Below are positions 45,433 through 54,079 of a stretch of 64,000 bases of DNA, piece after piece. How positions within the stretch are numbered: position 1 is the first letter of the stretch; every line of letters begins with the position of its first letter. The stretch is taken from assembly GCF_002237655.1 (NCBI RefSeq), contig NZ_NOKT01000011.1, forward strand, positions 124,001 to 188,000, written 5' to 3'. The stretch is from Streptomyces sp. XY006. Its GTDB lineage: Bacteria; Actinomycetota; Actinomycetes; Streptomycetales; Streptomycetaceae. A model generated the notes under the pieces. That model saw only the letters and a program-made list of their open reading frames with translations, did not search any database and had not been told where the DNA came from. Both the position numbers and the translations under genes were made by a program.

Positions 45433-45872
45433 CGCTGTGCACTCTCCTTGATCTCGGCCACGTCGGCCTTGACGCTGTCGATGGTCCGCTGCGGGGCGGG
45501 CGGGGAGGCCTGGCGCACCTGCTTGCGGCCGGCCAGGGCCGTCACACCGGTGGCGACGGCGAGGACGGCCGTGACGATCAGGGCCGCCGCCCACACCGGG
45601 AGCGGTACCGCCAGGGCGGCGATCACCGTGGCCACCAGGGCCTGCAGGGTGACGAAACCCAGTACGCCGGCCCCGCCGAACAGGCCGCCGCCCTTCCCGA
45701 AGCGTTTGCCCTTCTCGGTCATCTCCGCCTGGGCGAGGCGCATCTCGCCCCGCACCAGCTCGGTGAGCTGTGCCGTCGCGCGCTGCACCAGCTCGCTCAC
45801 GGGCTCGTCCCCGGCCGTCGGCGCGGAGCTCGGGCGCGTGGCGGCGGATGCCGTGCGGTCCGTGTCCGTCAT
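45429..45872 (-). CDS. Actinobacterial holin-X/phage-holin superfamily (DUF1469-type) protein
   Basis: A 147-residue protein starting at ATG 45872 with GGGAGGTG upstream. The cytoplasmic start (EPVSELVQRATAQLTELVRGEMRLAQAEMTEKGKRFGKG) is the DUF1469 entry block; two membrane helices (LGFVTLQALVATVIAALAVPL and AALIVTAVLAVATGVTALAG) follow, then a basic tail with KADVAEIKES. Although called holin-related, in actinobacteria it is chromosomal and stress- or envelope-associated, not a lysis protein. It is coupled to DUF3618 by a 4-nt overlap. Confidence 0.9.
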   Translation of the reverse strand: MTDTDRTASAATRPSSAPTAGDEPVSELVQRATAQLTELVRGEMRLAQAEMTEKGKRFGKGGGLFGGAGVLGFVTLQALVATVIAALAVPLPVWAAALIVTAVLAVATGVTALAGRKQVRQASPPAPQRTIDSVKADVAEIKESAQR

Positions 45873-46024
45873 GGCGATCACCTCCCGGTCTGTTGTCCCG
45901 GGCCGGGTACCCCGGACGAGGCGGAAAGGACACCTGGTCACAGAAGTCGTGCCGATCATGAGTGAGCGGCGCGGAATCCGGTACCCGACGCCTCGCTCAC
46001 CGAACGAGAAAGGGAGGTACCGCC

Positions 46025-46474
46025 TTGTCGCAGGTAGAGGAATCCATCGAGGTCCGCGTCCCGGTCCACACGGCCTACAACCAGTGGACGCAGTTCGAGA
46101 CGTTCCCGCAGTTCATGGACGGCGTGGAGCGCATCGAGCAGCGCACCGACACCCTGACGCACTGGGTGACGAAGGTCGGCGGCCAGGAGCGGGAGTTCGA
46201 CGCGGAGATCACCGAGCAGATCCCGGACGAGCGCGTCGCGTGGACCACCGTCAACGGTGAAGCCAAGCAGGCCGGTGTGGTGACGTTCCACCGCATCCAG
46301 GACGACACGACCAAGGTCATGCTGCAGATGGACTTCGACCCCAGTGGCGTGGCCGAGACGGTGGGCGACAAGCTCGGGTTCGTCAAGCGGCAGGTCTCCG
46401 GAGACCTGCGGCGCTTCAAGGAGTTCATGGAGGCGCGCGGGACGGAGACGGGCGCCTGGCGCGGCGAGGTCTGA
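46025..46474 (+). CDS. SRPBCC protein, copy 2
   Basis: A 149-residue protein with a TTG start at 46025 and GGGAGG six bases upstream. It aligns with the copy at 14755 across VHTAYNQWTQFETFPQFMDGVERIEQ, ITEQIPDERVAWTTV and RRFKEFMEARG. The fold is SRPBCC, a hydrophobic-ligand-binding helix-grip. Two copies in this window, each near membrane or stress genes, point to a conserved stress role; no ligand is known. It is divergent from the holin-X/DUF3618 pair. Confidence 0.85.
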   Translation: MSQVEESIEVRVPVHTAYNQWTQFETFPQFMDGVERIEQRTDTLTHWVTKVGGQEREFDAEITEQIPDERVAWTTVNGEAKQAGVVTFHRIQDDTTKVMLQMDFDPSGVAETVGDKLGFVKRQVSGDLRRFKEFMEARGTETGAWRGEV

Positions 46475-46509
46475 CCGGCCCGGCGAGCATTCGAGCCCGG
46501 CGAGCGTAC

Positions 46510-46548
46510 GAGGCGGCGGCCACCCCGGCAGGGGTCGGCCGCCGCCTC
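46510..46548. terminator. Bidirectional terminator between SRPBCC copy 2 and the P-type ATPase
   Basis: Two nested stems: GAGGCGGCGGCC/GGCCGCCGCCTC outside (12 bp) and ACCCC/GGGGT inside (5 bp), with a bulged C and GGCA loop. Between convergent stops at 46474 and 46562. Confidence 0.88.
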
Positions 46549-46561
46549 GCGTGCCGGTCCG

Positions 46562-49500
46562 TCAGGCCACCGGGCTGGCGATGCCGCTCTGCAGCAGGTG
46601 CCGGCCCCGGCGGACGAGGTCGTTCAGGTGCAGGGCCAGCCGGGCGGCGCCGTCGTACAGGGCGTGGACGGCCGGGAGGCGTTCCAGGCGCGGGGCCAGC
46701 GCCGACAGGGCGATGGCGAGGGCCACGCCGGCCCAGGCGACGGGGCCGAGCGGGGTGCAGCCGAAGAAGTGGCTCACGCCGGGCGTCTGGACGAGCGCGG
46801 CGAGCACGGCGGCCGAGCCGAGGGCGGTGACCCACACCAGCGGGCTGCGGCGCCGTCCGGAGAGGGTCTGCACCAGCTGGGCACCGACCACACCGCACAG
46901 GGCCATGGTGGTGGCCCGGCGTTCGGTGCCGGGCGTGAGGCGGCCGATGAGGTACGCCGTGACCGCCCCGAGGCAGGTGGTGATGCCGCGGCGGCGGATG
47001 GAGCGCAGCAGGGGCGCGCCGAGGACCTTGAGGCCCATCGGCCCGTCGTCGGCGTGTTCCGCGGTGGAGGGGTCGTCGCTGGGGGTGACCGCGACGGCCA
47101 TGGCCGGGAACATGTCGGTGAGCAGGTTGACCAGCAGCAGTTGACGGGTCGACAGAGGTGAGGCGCCGGCGAGGAGGGTGCCGAGGACGCTGAAGCCGAC
47201 CTCGCCGGCGTTGCCGCCGATGAGGATGCTGACGGCGTCGGCGACGCTGCGCCACAGGGCGCGTCCCTCGGCGACGGCGTCGACCAGCACGGAGAGGTCG
47301 CCGGTGGTCAGGACCAGGTCGGCGGCGTTGCGGGCGGCGGCGGAGCCGCGGGACTCCACGCCGACCCCGACGTCGGCGGCGCGGATGGCGGCGGCGTCGT
47401 TGGCGCCGTCGCCCGCCATCGCCACGACCCGGCCCGCCTGTTGCAGGGCCTCGACGACGTGCAGCTTCTGCTCGGGTGCGACCCGGGCGACGACGCCCGC
47501 GCCGTGCAGGACGCGGACGCGCTCGCGGCGTTCCATGGCGACCAGCTCGTCACCGGTGACGACCTCGGTCTCCTCCGGCCAGCCCAGTTGCAGGGCGATG
47601 GCGCGGGCGGTCTCCGGGTGGTCGCCGGTGAGCATGACGGGCAGGATGCCGGAGCGGCGCAGCTCCACGAGCAGGCCGTGCGAGGTGTCGCGGGGGACGT
47701 CGGCGAGAGCGACCAGGCCGCTGAACTCCAGGTCGGCGAGGGGCGCTTCGAGTTCGGCGTCCGGATCGTCGGCACGGCAGGGGCGGCGGGCGACGGCGAG
47801 GACCCGCAGGCCCTTGCCGGCCAGTTCGTGGGCGGTGTCGGTGGCGTGGGCGGGCAGGTCCCGGCAGGCGGGCAGGATCGTCTCGGGGGCGCCCTTGACG
47901 ACGAGGAGTTCACCGACGCCGGGGTCGCCGTCGCGGCCGATCGCGGCGGCGTAGCCGCGCCGGGTCTCGAAGGGCAGCTCGCCGGTGGGGGTCCAGCCCT
48001 CGTCGGGCGGGGCGACGTCGAGGACGGCCTCGTCGGTGGCGTGCGCGACCCGGCGGCCCTGCCCGGTCTCCTCCTGCGGGCAGGCGCGCGCGGCCAGCCG
48101 TACGACCGGGACGGCCTGTTCGGCGTCGGTGGCGAGGACGGTGCCGTCGGCGGTGGCCACGCGGACCAGCCGCAGCTTGTTCTCGGTGAGGGTGCCGGTC
48201 TTGTCGAAGCAGACGGTGTCGACGCGGCCGAGCGCCTCCAGGGTGCGCGGGGTGCGGACCAGGACGCCGCGCCGGGACAGCCGGCGGGCGGCCGCCATCT
48301 GTGCGACGGTCGCGACCAGCGGCAATCCCTCGGGCACGGCGGCGACGGCGACGGCGACACCGCCGCTGACGGCGCGCCGGACGGGGCTGCCGCGCAGCAG
48401 GGACAGGCCGGTCACGGCGGCGCCGCCGGTGAAGGTCACCGGCAGTGCCTTGCGGGTGAGTTCCTGGAGACGGGCCTGGACGCCGGCGGGCGGCGGGGTG
48501 CGGGCGGCGAGCGTGACGGCACGGCCGGCCTCGGTCTGCTCGCCGGTGTCGACGACGAGCCCGGTGGCCCGACCGGCGACGACGGTGGTGCCCTCGAACA
48601 CCATGCAGGTGCGCTGTGCCACCGGCAAGCCGGGGGTGGCCTCGACGGACTTGGTCACGGGCAGGGACTCGCCGGTGAGCGCCGACTCGTCCACCTCCAG
48701 GCCGTCGACGTCCAGCAGCCGTGCGTCGGCGGGTACGACGTCGCCGGCGCCGAGGCTGATCTCGTCCCCGGGGCGCAGCCGGGCGGCGTCGACGGTGACG
48801 GTGCGCTTGCGGCTGTCCTGCTTGCGGGCCTTGGGCTGCTGGCGGGCCGCGAGCCGCGCGAGGGCCTGTTCGGCGCGCATCCGCTGGAGCCCGCCCGTGA
48901 CGGCGTTGAGGTCCATCGCGCCGACGACCAGCATCGCGTCGACGAGCGAGCCGAGCAGCGCCGAGGCGACGGCGCCGGTGGCCAGGACGGGGGTGAGCGG
49001 GTCGTCGAGTTCGCGGCGGACCGCGCCGGCCGCCTGCCACGTCCAGCGGGCCGGGGTGACGGCGGGGTGGCGGACCACCCGGGCCGCCCGCCGGCGGGAG
49101 CGGTCGGCCAGCAGGGCGAGTCCGCGGGGCTCCTCGTCGCGGTGGGCACGGCCCAGCCGCTCGCGGGCCTCGTGGGGTTCCAGGGCGTGCCAGGGGATGT
49201 GCAGCCGGGGTGGCGGCGGGGTGGCCCGGGCCACCCGGGTGGCTTCGAGCCAGCCGGTGAGCAGGGCGTTGGCGGCGGCGATGTTGACGGGGGCGTGCCG
49301 GGTGAGGGGCCACAGCAGGTGCCGGCCCGGAGGCTGTCCGCCGCGGGCGACCAGGAGCCCGGACAGGGCGGCGCCCGCGCGGGCGAGCGTCTGGGAGCGG
49401 CGTCCGACGCGCCGGGCGGCGGGGATGGCCGTCAGCAGCCGCCAGACGTCGGCGAGGCCGCCCGGGACGAGCGCGTCGGCGCCCCAGGAGACGGCGGCGC

Positions 49501-50881
49501 GGCCGTCGGTGAGGGCGATGGCCACGTCGCCCGCGGGCAGCCCGGCCACCACGGGCCCGTCACCGGACTCGTGCAGGCGGGCGACGGTGACCACGACGTG
49601 GCCGTCGTCCTGCAGGGCCCGTACGACGTCCCCGAACGGCCGGCTGCCCGGGGCGACCTCGTCGGCGAGCCGGGTGATGTCCTTGAGGTCGGAGCCGCCG
49701 GCGATGACGACGTGCAGTCGCGCGCGGCGGGCGGCGTCGAGGACGGCCTCGGCGAAGGGGTGCACGGGGTCGTCGGGATCGCTGTCGTCCTCGGGGCCGG
49801 TGCGCAGGGCGTCGGCGTGCAGGACGAGGGCGTCGGCGATCTCCAGCTGGCGCAGCCGTTCGCCGCTGCGCACGAGGATCCCGGCGTGCGCGAGGAAGGT
49901 GCCGAGGGTCGCGCTGAAGGCGGCCGGTCCGTACCGGGCCGCCTTCGGGGAGCCGGCGAGGACCGCTTCGGCCGCGTCGGTCGCGTTGTGGGTGACGAGG
50001 AGGGTGGCGGCGGCGCCGGCGAGGCTTCCGGTGCTGGCGTGCGAGGCGTACTCCTGGGCGGGAGTCACCTTCAGGGGCGGCCGGGCGTCCGCGGGGCCGG
50101 GCAGGCTGGTGCGTCCCGGGTGGCTGAGGTCGTCGTGCAGGGCTTCGAAGGCCGCGGCCCTGGCCACGGCTTCGGTGAGCTGGGTGCCGCGCAGGAGCCC
50201 GTCGAGCAGGAGCGCCAGCGGGGTCTGTCCGACGCTGTGCGCGGCGGCGTTGGCGGCGGCGAGGACGAGCTCCATGCCGGAGGGGCCGAAGCGGCGGCGG
50301 AGCACGGCCCGGAAGCGGGGATTCTCGCGCAGCAGGGTGACGGTGGCGGTGACGATGCGTGAGGTGGGCGGCAGCCGCAGGGAGCGGCCGGCCAGGGCAC
50401 CGGCCGCTCCGGCGGCGTCCAGCAGGATCGCCGCGGCGCTGACGCGCACCTCGCCGGGGTCGCCGGGGTGCGCGGTCTCGGGCGCCTCCGGATCGGCGTC
50501 CTCGCTGAGGCCGAAACGCGCGGCGAGCTCGGTGGCCCGTTCGGTGACGCGGTCGGTGACGGCGTCCTCAGCGAGCGTGATCACCAGCCGGCCCAGGCCC
50601 TCGTCCCAGAAGGCGGCGAGCACGTCCGGGTGGTCGACGAGTTCCTCGGCCACCTGACGGGCGAGGGCGCCGGCGTCGCCGCCCGGGCGGCGCAGGGCGA
50701 GGTGCAGGTGCTGCCCCGCCGTCCAGTGCCGGCCGCCCGTGAGGGCGTTGCGCGCGACGTTGCGGACTCGGCGCGTGGTGTCGTAGACGGACGTCACTCC
50801 CTGGGCGGTGCCGCGGGCGGCCCCGGCGGCCGCCCCGGCCACGGCCCCGACGAGCGGGGCGACGTCGAAGCGTGTGAGCAT
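46562..50881 (-). CDS. Large cation-transporting P-type ATPase (CtpI-like)
   Basis: A 1439-residue P-type ATPase, far longer than the usual 700-900. The first 600 residues are unusual: an N-terminal Ala/Gly-rich region, a domain with HWTAGQHLHLALR and DVLAAFWDEGLGRLVI, and membrane segments. From about 640: SLVDAMLVVGAMD, the actuator TGES (LTGESLPVTK), the phosphorylation site DKTGTLTENK (Asp893), KGAPE, TGDHPETARA and GDGANDAAAIRAADVGVG. Six C-terminal helices follow. It resembles mycobacterial CtpI; the transported ion is unknown. The start lies 15 nt after a histidine-rich protein gene in the same transcript. Confidence 0.92.
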   Translation of the reverse strand: MLTRFDVAPLVGAVAGAAAGAARGTAQGVTSVYDTTRRVRNVARNALTGGRHWTAGQHLHLALRRPGGDAGALARQVAEELVDHPDVLAAFWDEGLGRLVITLAEDAVTDRVTERATELAARFGLSEDADPEAPETAHPGDPGEVRVSAAAILLDAAGAAGALAGRSLRLPPTSRIVTATVTLLRENPRFRAVLRRRFGPSGMELVLAAANAAAHSVGQTPLALLLDGLLRGTQLTEAVARAAAFEALHDDLSHPGRTSLPGPADARPPLKVTPAQEYASHASTGSLAGAAATLLVTHNATDAAEAVLAGSPKAARYGPAAFSATLGTFLAHAGILVRSGERLRQLEIADALVLHADALRTGPEDDSDPDDPVHPFAEAVLDAARRARLHVVIAGGSDLKDITRLADEVAPGSRPFGDVVRALQDDGHVVVTVARLHESGDGPVVAGLPAGDVAIALTDGRAAVSWGADALVPGGLADVWRLLTAIPAARRVGRRSQTLARAGAALSGLLVARGGQPPGRHLLWPLTRHAPVNIAAANALLTGWLEATRVARATPPPPRLHIPWHALEPHEARERLGRAHRDEEPRGLALLADRSRRRAARVVRHPAVTPARWTWQAAGAVRRELDDPLTPVLATGAVASALLGSLVDAMLVVGAMDLNAVTGGLQRMRAEQALARLAARQQPKARKQDSRKRTVTVDAARLRPGDEISLGAGDVVPADARLLDVDGLEVDESALTGESLPVTKSVEATPGLPVAQRTCMVFEGTTVVAGRATGLVVDTGEQTEAGRAVTLAARTPPPAGVQARLQELTRKALPVTFTGGAAVTGLSLLRGSPVRRAVSGGVAVAVAAVPEGLPLVATVAQMAAARRLSRRGVLVRTPRTLEALGRVDTVCFDKTGTLTENKLRLVRVATADGTVLATDAEQAVPVVRLAARACPQEETGQGRRVAHATDEAVLDVAPPDEGWTPTGELPFETRRGYAAAIGRDGDPGVGELLVVKGAPETILPACRDLPAHATDTAHELAGKGLRVLAVARRPCRADDPDAELEAPLADLEFSGLVALADVPRDTSHGLLVELRRSGILPVMLTGDHPETARAIALQLGWPEETEVVTGDELVAMERRERVRVLHGAGVVARVAPEQKLHVVEALQQAGRVVAMAGDGANDAAAIRAADVGVGVESRGSAAARNAADLVLTTGDLSVLVDAVAEGRALWRSVADAVSILIGGNAGEVGFSVLGTLLAGASPLSTRQLLLVNLLTDMFPAMAVAVTPSDDPSTAEHADDGPMGLKVLGAPLLRSIRRRGITTCLGAVTAYLIGRLTPGTERRATTMALCGVVGAQLVQTLSGRRRSPLVWVTALGSAAVLAALVQTPGVSHFFGCTPLGPVAWAGVALAIALSALAPRLERLPAVHALYDGAARLALHLNDLVRRGRHLLQSGIASPVA

Positions 50882-50896
50882 CTTCTGCTTCCCGAT

Positions 50897-51475
50897 TCAG
50901 CCGGTGGGGTGACCGTCGTGCCCGCGCCGGTGGGCGCGGTCGCCGTGATGCGGGTCCTCGCCGTGATGCGGGTCCTCGCCGTGGTGGGCGGTGGCTTCGG
51001 CGACCTGCTTCAGGGCGGAGGCGGTGGCGGTGTCGCCCACCTTGGCGGGCTGCTCGTGCACGTGCGGTTCCGGCCGGTCGTGCCGGTAGTGCGACGAGGC
51101 GAGCCGGGCGCCGGGTCCGTACGCGGAGGTGTCCGGCTCGTCCTCTGCCCCGGCCGTGGACGTCCTGCCCGGCCGGGTGGTGCCGGTGGCGCCGTCGGGT
51201 GAGGTGTCGGCGTGTCCGGGCCGCGGCCGGGTGAGCCAGGCGACGGCGGCGCCGGTCAGGGCCACGGGCCACTCGACCACTCCGGCCACACCGAGCACGC
51301 CGGCACCGGCGTAGACGGCCATCCGGCGTCCGCGCGGCGAGACCGCGCCGATCCTGTCGAGGGCGCCGGTGGCGACCTTGCCGACCTGTTCCGCGCCGGG
51401 CAGGTGGCGCAGACCCGAGGCGACGGCCCGCAGCGGCTGCGGAAGATCGGACGAACGGGGGGTGTCCTGGTTCAT
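50897..51475 (-). CDS. Membrane-associated His-rich protein upstream of the P-type ATPase
   Basis: A 192-residue protein starting at ATG 51475 with GGAGG upstream. It has a helix region (PLRAVASGLRHLPGAEQVGKVATGALDR), two short membrane-like segments (YAGAGVLGVAGVVEWPVALTGAAVAWL) and a C-terminal His-rich tail with tandem HHGEDP repeats (HHGEDPHHGEDPHHGDRAH...). The tail could bind divalent or transition metals. The 15-nt gap to the ATPase gene indicates cotranscription and suggests a metal-binding or regulatory partner for that pump. No recognised family. Confidence 0.75.
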   Translation of the reverse strand: MNQDTPRSSDLPQPLRAVASGLRHLPGAEQVGKVATGALDRIGAVSPRGRRMAVYAGAGVLGVAGVVEWPVALTGAAVAWLTRPRPGHADTSPDGATGTTRPGRTSTAGAEDEPDTSAYGPGARLASSHYRHDRPEPHVHEQPAKVGDTATASALKQVAEATAHHGEDPHHGEDPHHGDRAHRRGHDGHPTG

Positions 51476-51591
51476 GGCGACCTCCGCGAGCGCATGGATG
51501 GGCTGCTTCCGGTTTCCCATCCTTTCGCCCCATATTCCGTCTTCGGTAGGGTATGCGCTTGTCTTGTTCGCCCGAGGCTGCGACCCGGGCG

Positions 51592-51798
51592 TCAGACGAC
51601 GCTCTGGCCGTCGTGGATGCCGCCCATGCAGCGCTTGCTCCAGGGCGATCCGTCCCCCACGGCGGAAATGATGATCATGCCTCCACCGGCGATGCACTGG
51701 CCCGCGGTGACGTCCGCCGGGAGCGCCGCGGCGCGGGCGGGGGCGGCGAGAGCGACCAGGGCCAGGGCGGTGAGCAGGGCGTACGGCAGGGTGCGCAT
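51592..51798 (-). CDS. Small secreted protein, unknown function
   Basis: A 68-residue protein starting at ATG 51798 with GAAGGAG upstream. A standard signal peptide (MRTLPYALLTALALVALAAPARAA) leaves a mature region of about 45 residues containing TAGQCIAGGGMIIISAVGDGSPWSKRCMGG. Two cysteines may form one disulfide. Similar short secreted proteins occur across Streptomyces, with no known function. It is divergent from the nucleotidyltransferase operon. Confidence 0.7.
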   Translation of the reverse strand: MRTLPYALLTALALVALAAPARAAALPADVTAGQCIAGGGMIIISAVGDGSPWSKRCMGGIHDGQSVV

Positions 51799-52124
51799 GG
51801 GGGCTCCTTCGTAGCGGGCGGGCCGGACGGCGACGCCGTCCCAGCGTCGCCAGGAGGTGCCGGGGCCGCCAGCCGGACGGGGGTCAGGGGTCCGGCAGCC
51901 GGGTGGGACCGGGCATTCGCGGCACGGCAACCGGGTGGCCGGGAATCCGGGGGGGGGACGGCAGCCGGGCCGGGCGGGACGCGGGCCGGGCCCGGCGAGG
52001 ACGGCCGGAGCCTTCCGTGTCGGCGCGGGCGCGCCGGGTACTCGCTGCTGGCAGACACGCAGGCCGTTTTGGGTCCGGACGCCGCGCGGGAGCGGCTGGT
52101 CCGGTTCGGTGAAGGGGAGTGGTC
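51799..52124. other. 326-nt divergent intergenic region
   Basis: This space, between the small secreted protein and the nucleotidyltransferase operon, is very G-rich with repeated GCCGGG and GGGACGG strings. The only clear signal is a SigB-like promoter near 52017-52041. No ORF with a ribosome site is visible. Confidence 0.5.
52017..52041 (+). promoter_or_regulatory. SigB-type promoter candidate for the 52125 operon
   Basis: GTGT (52017-52020), a 15-nt spacer and GGGTAC (52036-52041) agree with the Streptomyces SigB-family consensus GNNT-N14/16-GGGTAY. It lies 84 nt upstream of the start. Confidence 0.55.
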
Positions 52125-52802
52125 ATGACGCAGAACGGGGATGACGCGACGCTCGTCCGGCGACCGGGGGTTTCCGACCTCGGGACGGCAGTGCAGGGGG
52201 GCGAGCCCGCGCCGCGGCAGGACCCGTCGGCGGACGAGCCGCCGCACGAACTCCCCCTGGACCGCAACCAGGCGATCCTGGAGGCGGCCAAGCAGGTGGG
52301 GGCGCTGCTGAAGCGCAAGGGGCATCTCTTCGCGCTGGCCGGCAGCGTGGCCGCCTACGCCCACGGCGGCGAGAAGAACCTCCAGCACGACGTCGACTTC
52401 GCCATCCGCCCCGAGGACGCCGACGCGGTGGCGGCCACGCTGCGCGACGCCGGGCTGACGGTCTACACGCCGCCGGAGGACTGGCTGATCAAGGCCACGT
52501 GTTTCGGCCAGCCGGTGGACATCATCTTCGAGCTGGCGCACCGGCCGGTCGGCGCCGACATGCTGGAGCGGGCGGAGGAGCTGTCGGTCGACTCGGTGCG
52601 CATGCCCGTGCTGGCCCCGACCGACCTGCTGTGGAGCCTGACCGCCGCGTTCTCCGAGCACCACTGCGACTTCGGCGCCGCCCTGCCGATCGCCCGGGCC
52701 CTGCGCGAGAAGGTCGACTGGGACCGGGTGCGGCGCGAGTGCGGCGACGAGCCCATGCCCGCAGCCTTCTTCTTCCTGCTGGAGCGCCTGAACGTCATCT
52801 GA
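52125..52802 (+). CDS. Pol-beta superfamily nucleotidyltransferase
   Basis: A 225-residue protein. ATG 52125 is preferred to the nearby GTG because GAAGGGGAG precedes it. The nucleotidyltransferase signature is FALAGSVAAYAHGGEKNLQHDVDFAIRPEDAD, with Gly73-Ser74 and the metal-binding pair Asp89/Asp91; a third acidic residue may come from QPVDIIFEL. The rest is helical. Relatives include MNT/AbiEii-type toxin or housekeeping nucleotidyltransferases. It heads a three-gene operon with BON and metallophosphoesterase genes, a combination not linked to a known toxin-antitoxin layout. Confidence 0.83.
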   Translation: MTQNGDDATLVRRPGVSDLGTAVQGGEPAPRQDPSADEPPHELPLDRNQAILEAAKQVGALLKRKGHLFALAGSVAAYAHGGEKNLQHDVDFAIRPEDADAVAATLRDAGLTVYTPPEDWLIKATCFGQPVDIIFELAHRPVGADMLERAEELSVDSVRMPVLAPTDLLWSLTAAFSEHHCDFGAALPIARALREKVDWDRVRRECGDEPMPAAFFFLLERLNVI

Positions 52803-52812
52803 AGGAGCACCC

Positions 52813-53097
52813 ATGAGCACCCACGGTTCCCAGGACGCCGGCGGTGGGCCGGCGGAGAACCTGGACTACCGCATCGCCCATCTGCAGGACCGCCTCGCCT
52901 CGGGTGAGCTCGGCGAACTCGGCGTGCGGGTCGAGGCCCGCGGCCAGGCGGTGCTGCTCACCGGCACCGTGCCCTCGTCCCCCTGCCGCGAGGAGATCCT
53001 GCGCACCGTCCACGAGGAACTGGCCGGGATCCCGGTGCACAGCGACCTCGTGGTGACCGAGGCGTCCTCCCCCGACCACGCGGAGGAACTGGCATGA
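52813..53097 (+). CDS. BON-domain protein
   Basis: A 94-residue protein starting at ATG 52813, 10 nt after the nucleotidyltransferase stop. The BON fold appears as LDYRIAHLQDRLASGELGELGVRVEARGQAVLLTGTVPSSPCREEILRTV followed by VHSDLVV. BON domains usually occur in outer-membrane or periplasmic proteins that bind phospholipids, but this copy has no signal peptide and is probably cytoplasmic. Its last 4 nt overlap the metallophosphoesterase start. Confidence 0.88.
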   Translation: MSTHGSQDAGGGPAENLDYRIAHLQDRLASGELGELGVRVEARGQAVLLTGTVPSSPCREEILRTVHEELAGIPVHSDLVVTEASSPDHAEELA

Positions 53098-53858
53098 TCC
53101 GCATCGCAGCCGTCGGAGACATCCACATGGGGCCCGACAGCCAGGGCGTGCTGCGCCCGGCCTTCGAGACCCTGCCCGAGTGCGCGGACCTCCTGCTGCT
53201 GGCCGGCGACCTGACCCGGCACGGCACGCCCGAGGAGATGCGGGTGGTCGCCCGGGAGGTGCAGGGCCTCGGTGTTCCGGTGGTCGCCGTCCTGGGCAAT
53301 CACGACCATCACGACGACCGCCCCGACGAGGTCACGGCCATCCTCCGGGACGCCGGCACCCACGTCCTGGAGGGTGAGCACACGGTCGTGGAGAGCGGCG
53401 GGGCCCGGATCGGCGTGGCCGGCACCAAGGGGTTCGGCGGCGGGTTCGTCGGCCGCTGCGCCGGGGAGTTCGGCGAGCCGGTGATGAAGGAGTTCGTCCG
53501 CTACTCGCGCCGGTCCGCCGACGGCCTGCGCACGGCGCTGGAACAGCTCGGCGAGGCGGACTGCGACGCGCGGATCGCGCTGACCCACTACTCCCCCGTC
53601 GCGGAGACGCTGGCGGGCGAGCCGCTGGAGATCTACCCGTTCCTGGGCAGCTATCTGCTGGCGGAGGCCATCGACACGGCCGGCGCCGATCTCGCGGTGC
53701 ACGGGCACGCGCACGCCGGTACCGAGCACGGCATGACGAGCGGCGGCGTGAAGGTGCGCAACGTCGCCCAGCCGGTCATCGGGCGGGCCTTCCACGTCTA
53801 CCACCTGCCGGTCCGCGACCGTGCGGCCTCCACGGCCGCCGCGCACGCGGCCCACTAG
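53094..53858 (+). CDS. Metallophosphoesterase
   Basis: A 254-residue calcineurin-like phosphoesterase. All metal motifs are present: GDIHMG, GDLTRHG, GNHDHHDD, HYSP and HGHAHAG, marking a two-metal active site. The substrate cannot be read from these motifs; relatives include cyclic-nucleotide phosphodiesterases and protein phosphatases. It is coupled by a 4-nt overlap to the BON gene and belongs to the same operon as the nucleotidyltransferase. A terminator follows at 53878. Confidence 0.93.
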   Translation: MIRIAAVGDIHMGPDSQGVLRPAFETLPECADLLLLAGDLTRHGTPEEMRVVAREVQGLGVPVVAVLGNHDHHDDRPDEVTAILRDAGTHVLEGEHTVVESGGARIGVAGTKGFGGGFVGRCAGEFGEPVMKEFVRYSRRSADGLRTALEQLGEADCDARIALTHYSPVAETLAGEPLEIYPFLGSYLLAEAIDTAGADLAVHGHAHAGTEHGMTSGGVKVRNVAQPVIGRAFHVYHLPVRDRAASTAAAHAAH

Positions 53859-53877
53859 AACCGACTCCCCTCCCCTC

Positions 53878-53904
53878 GCGCCGCCGGCCCCGGGCCGGCG
53901 GCGC
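53878..53904 (+). terminator. Terminator of the metallophosphoesterase operon
   Basis: GCGCCGCCGG / CCGGCGGCGC stem of 10 bp and a 7-nt loop, followed by TTTCGT, 20 nt past the stop. Confidence 0.8.
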
Positions 53905-54079
53905 TTTCGTGTGCCCGCGGCCGTGATCCCTCTCGTACCGCCTGTGGTGTGAACCCCCCGCACGTCGTGCCCGTTTCAGGCATTTTGTCTGCTTAGCATG
54001 CGAGCTCCGCGCTCCGCACGTCGGCGATGTCCCCACGCGTCCGCCCGGGGCGCAACTGCCCCGTACGAGAGGACCTCAG

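Noticed and set aside
45429..45872. Phage holin or lysis cassette
   Set aside because: No endolysin or phage structural genes are close; holin-X/DUF1469 with DUF3618 is a common chromosomal actinobacterial pair.
47441..50362. Long open frame on the + strand opposite the P-type ATPase
   Set aside because: Composition is Gly/Ala/Arg-rich shadow without domains; the reverse strand encodes full P-type ATPase motifs.
53905..54079. PHO box upstream of phoD
   Set aside because: Only partial GTTCACC-like strings are visible and no second direct repeat at the expected spacing.
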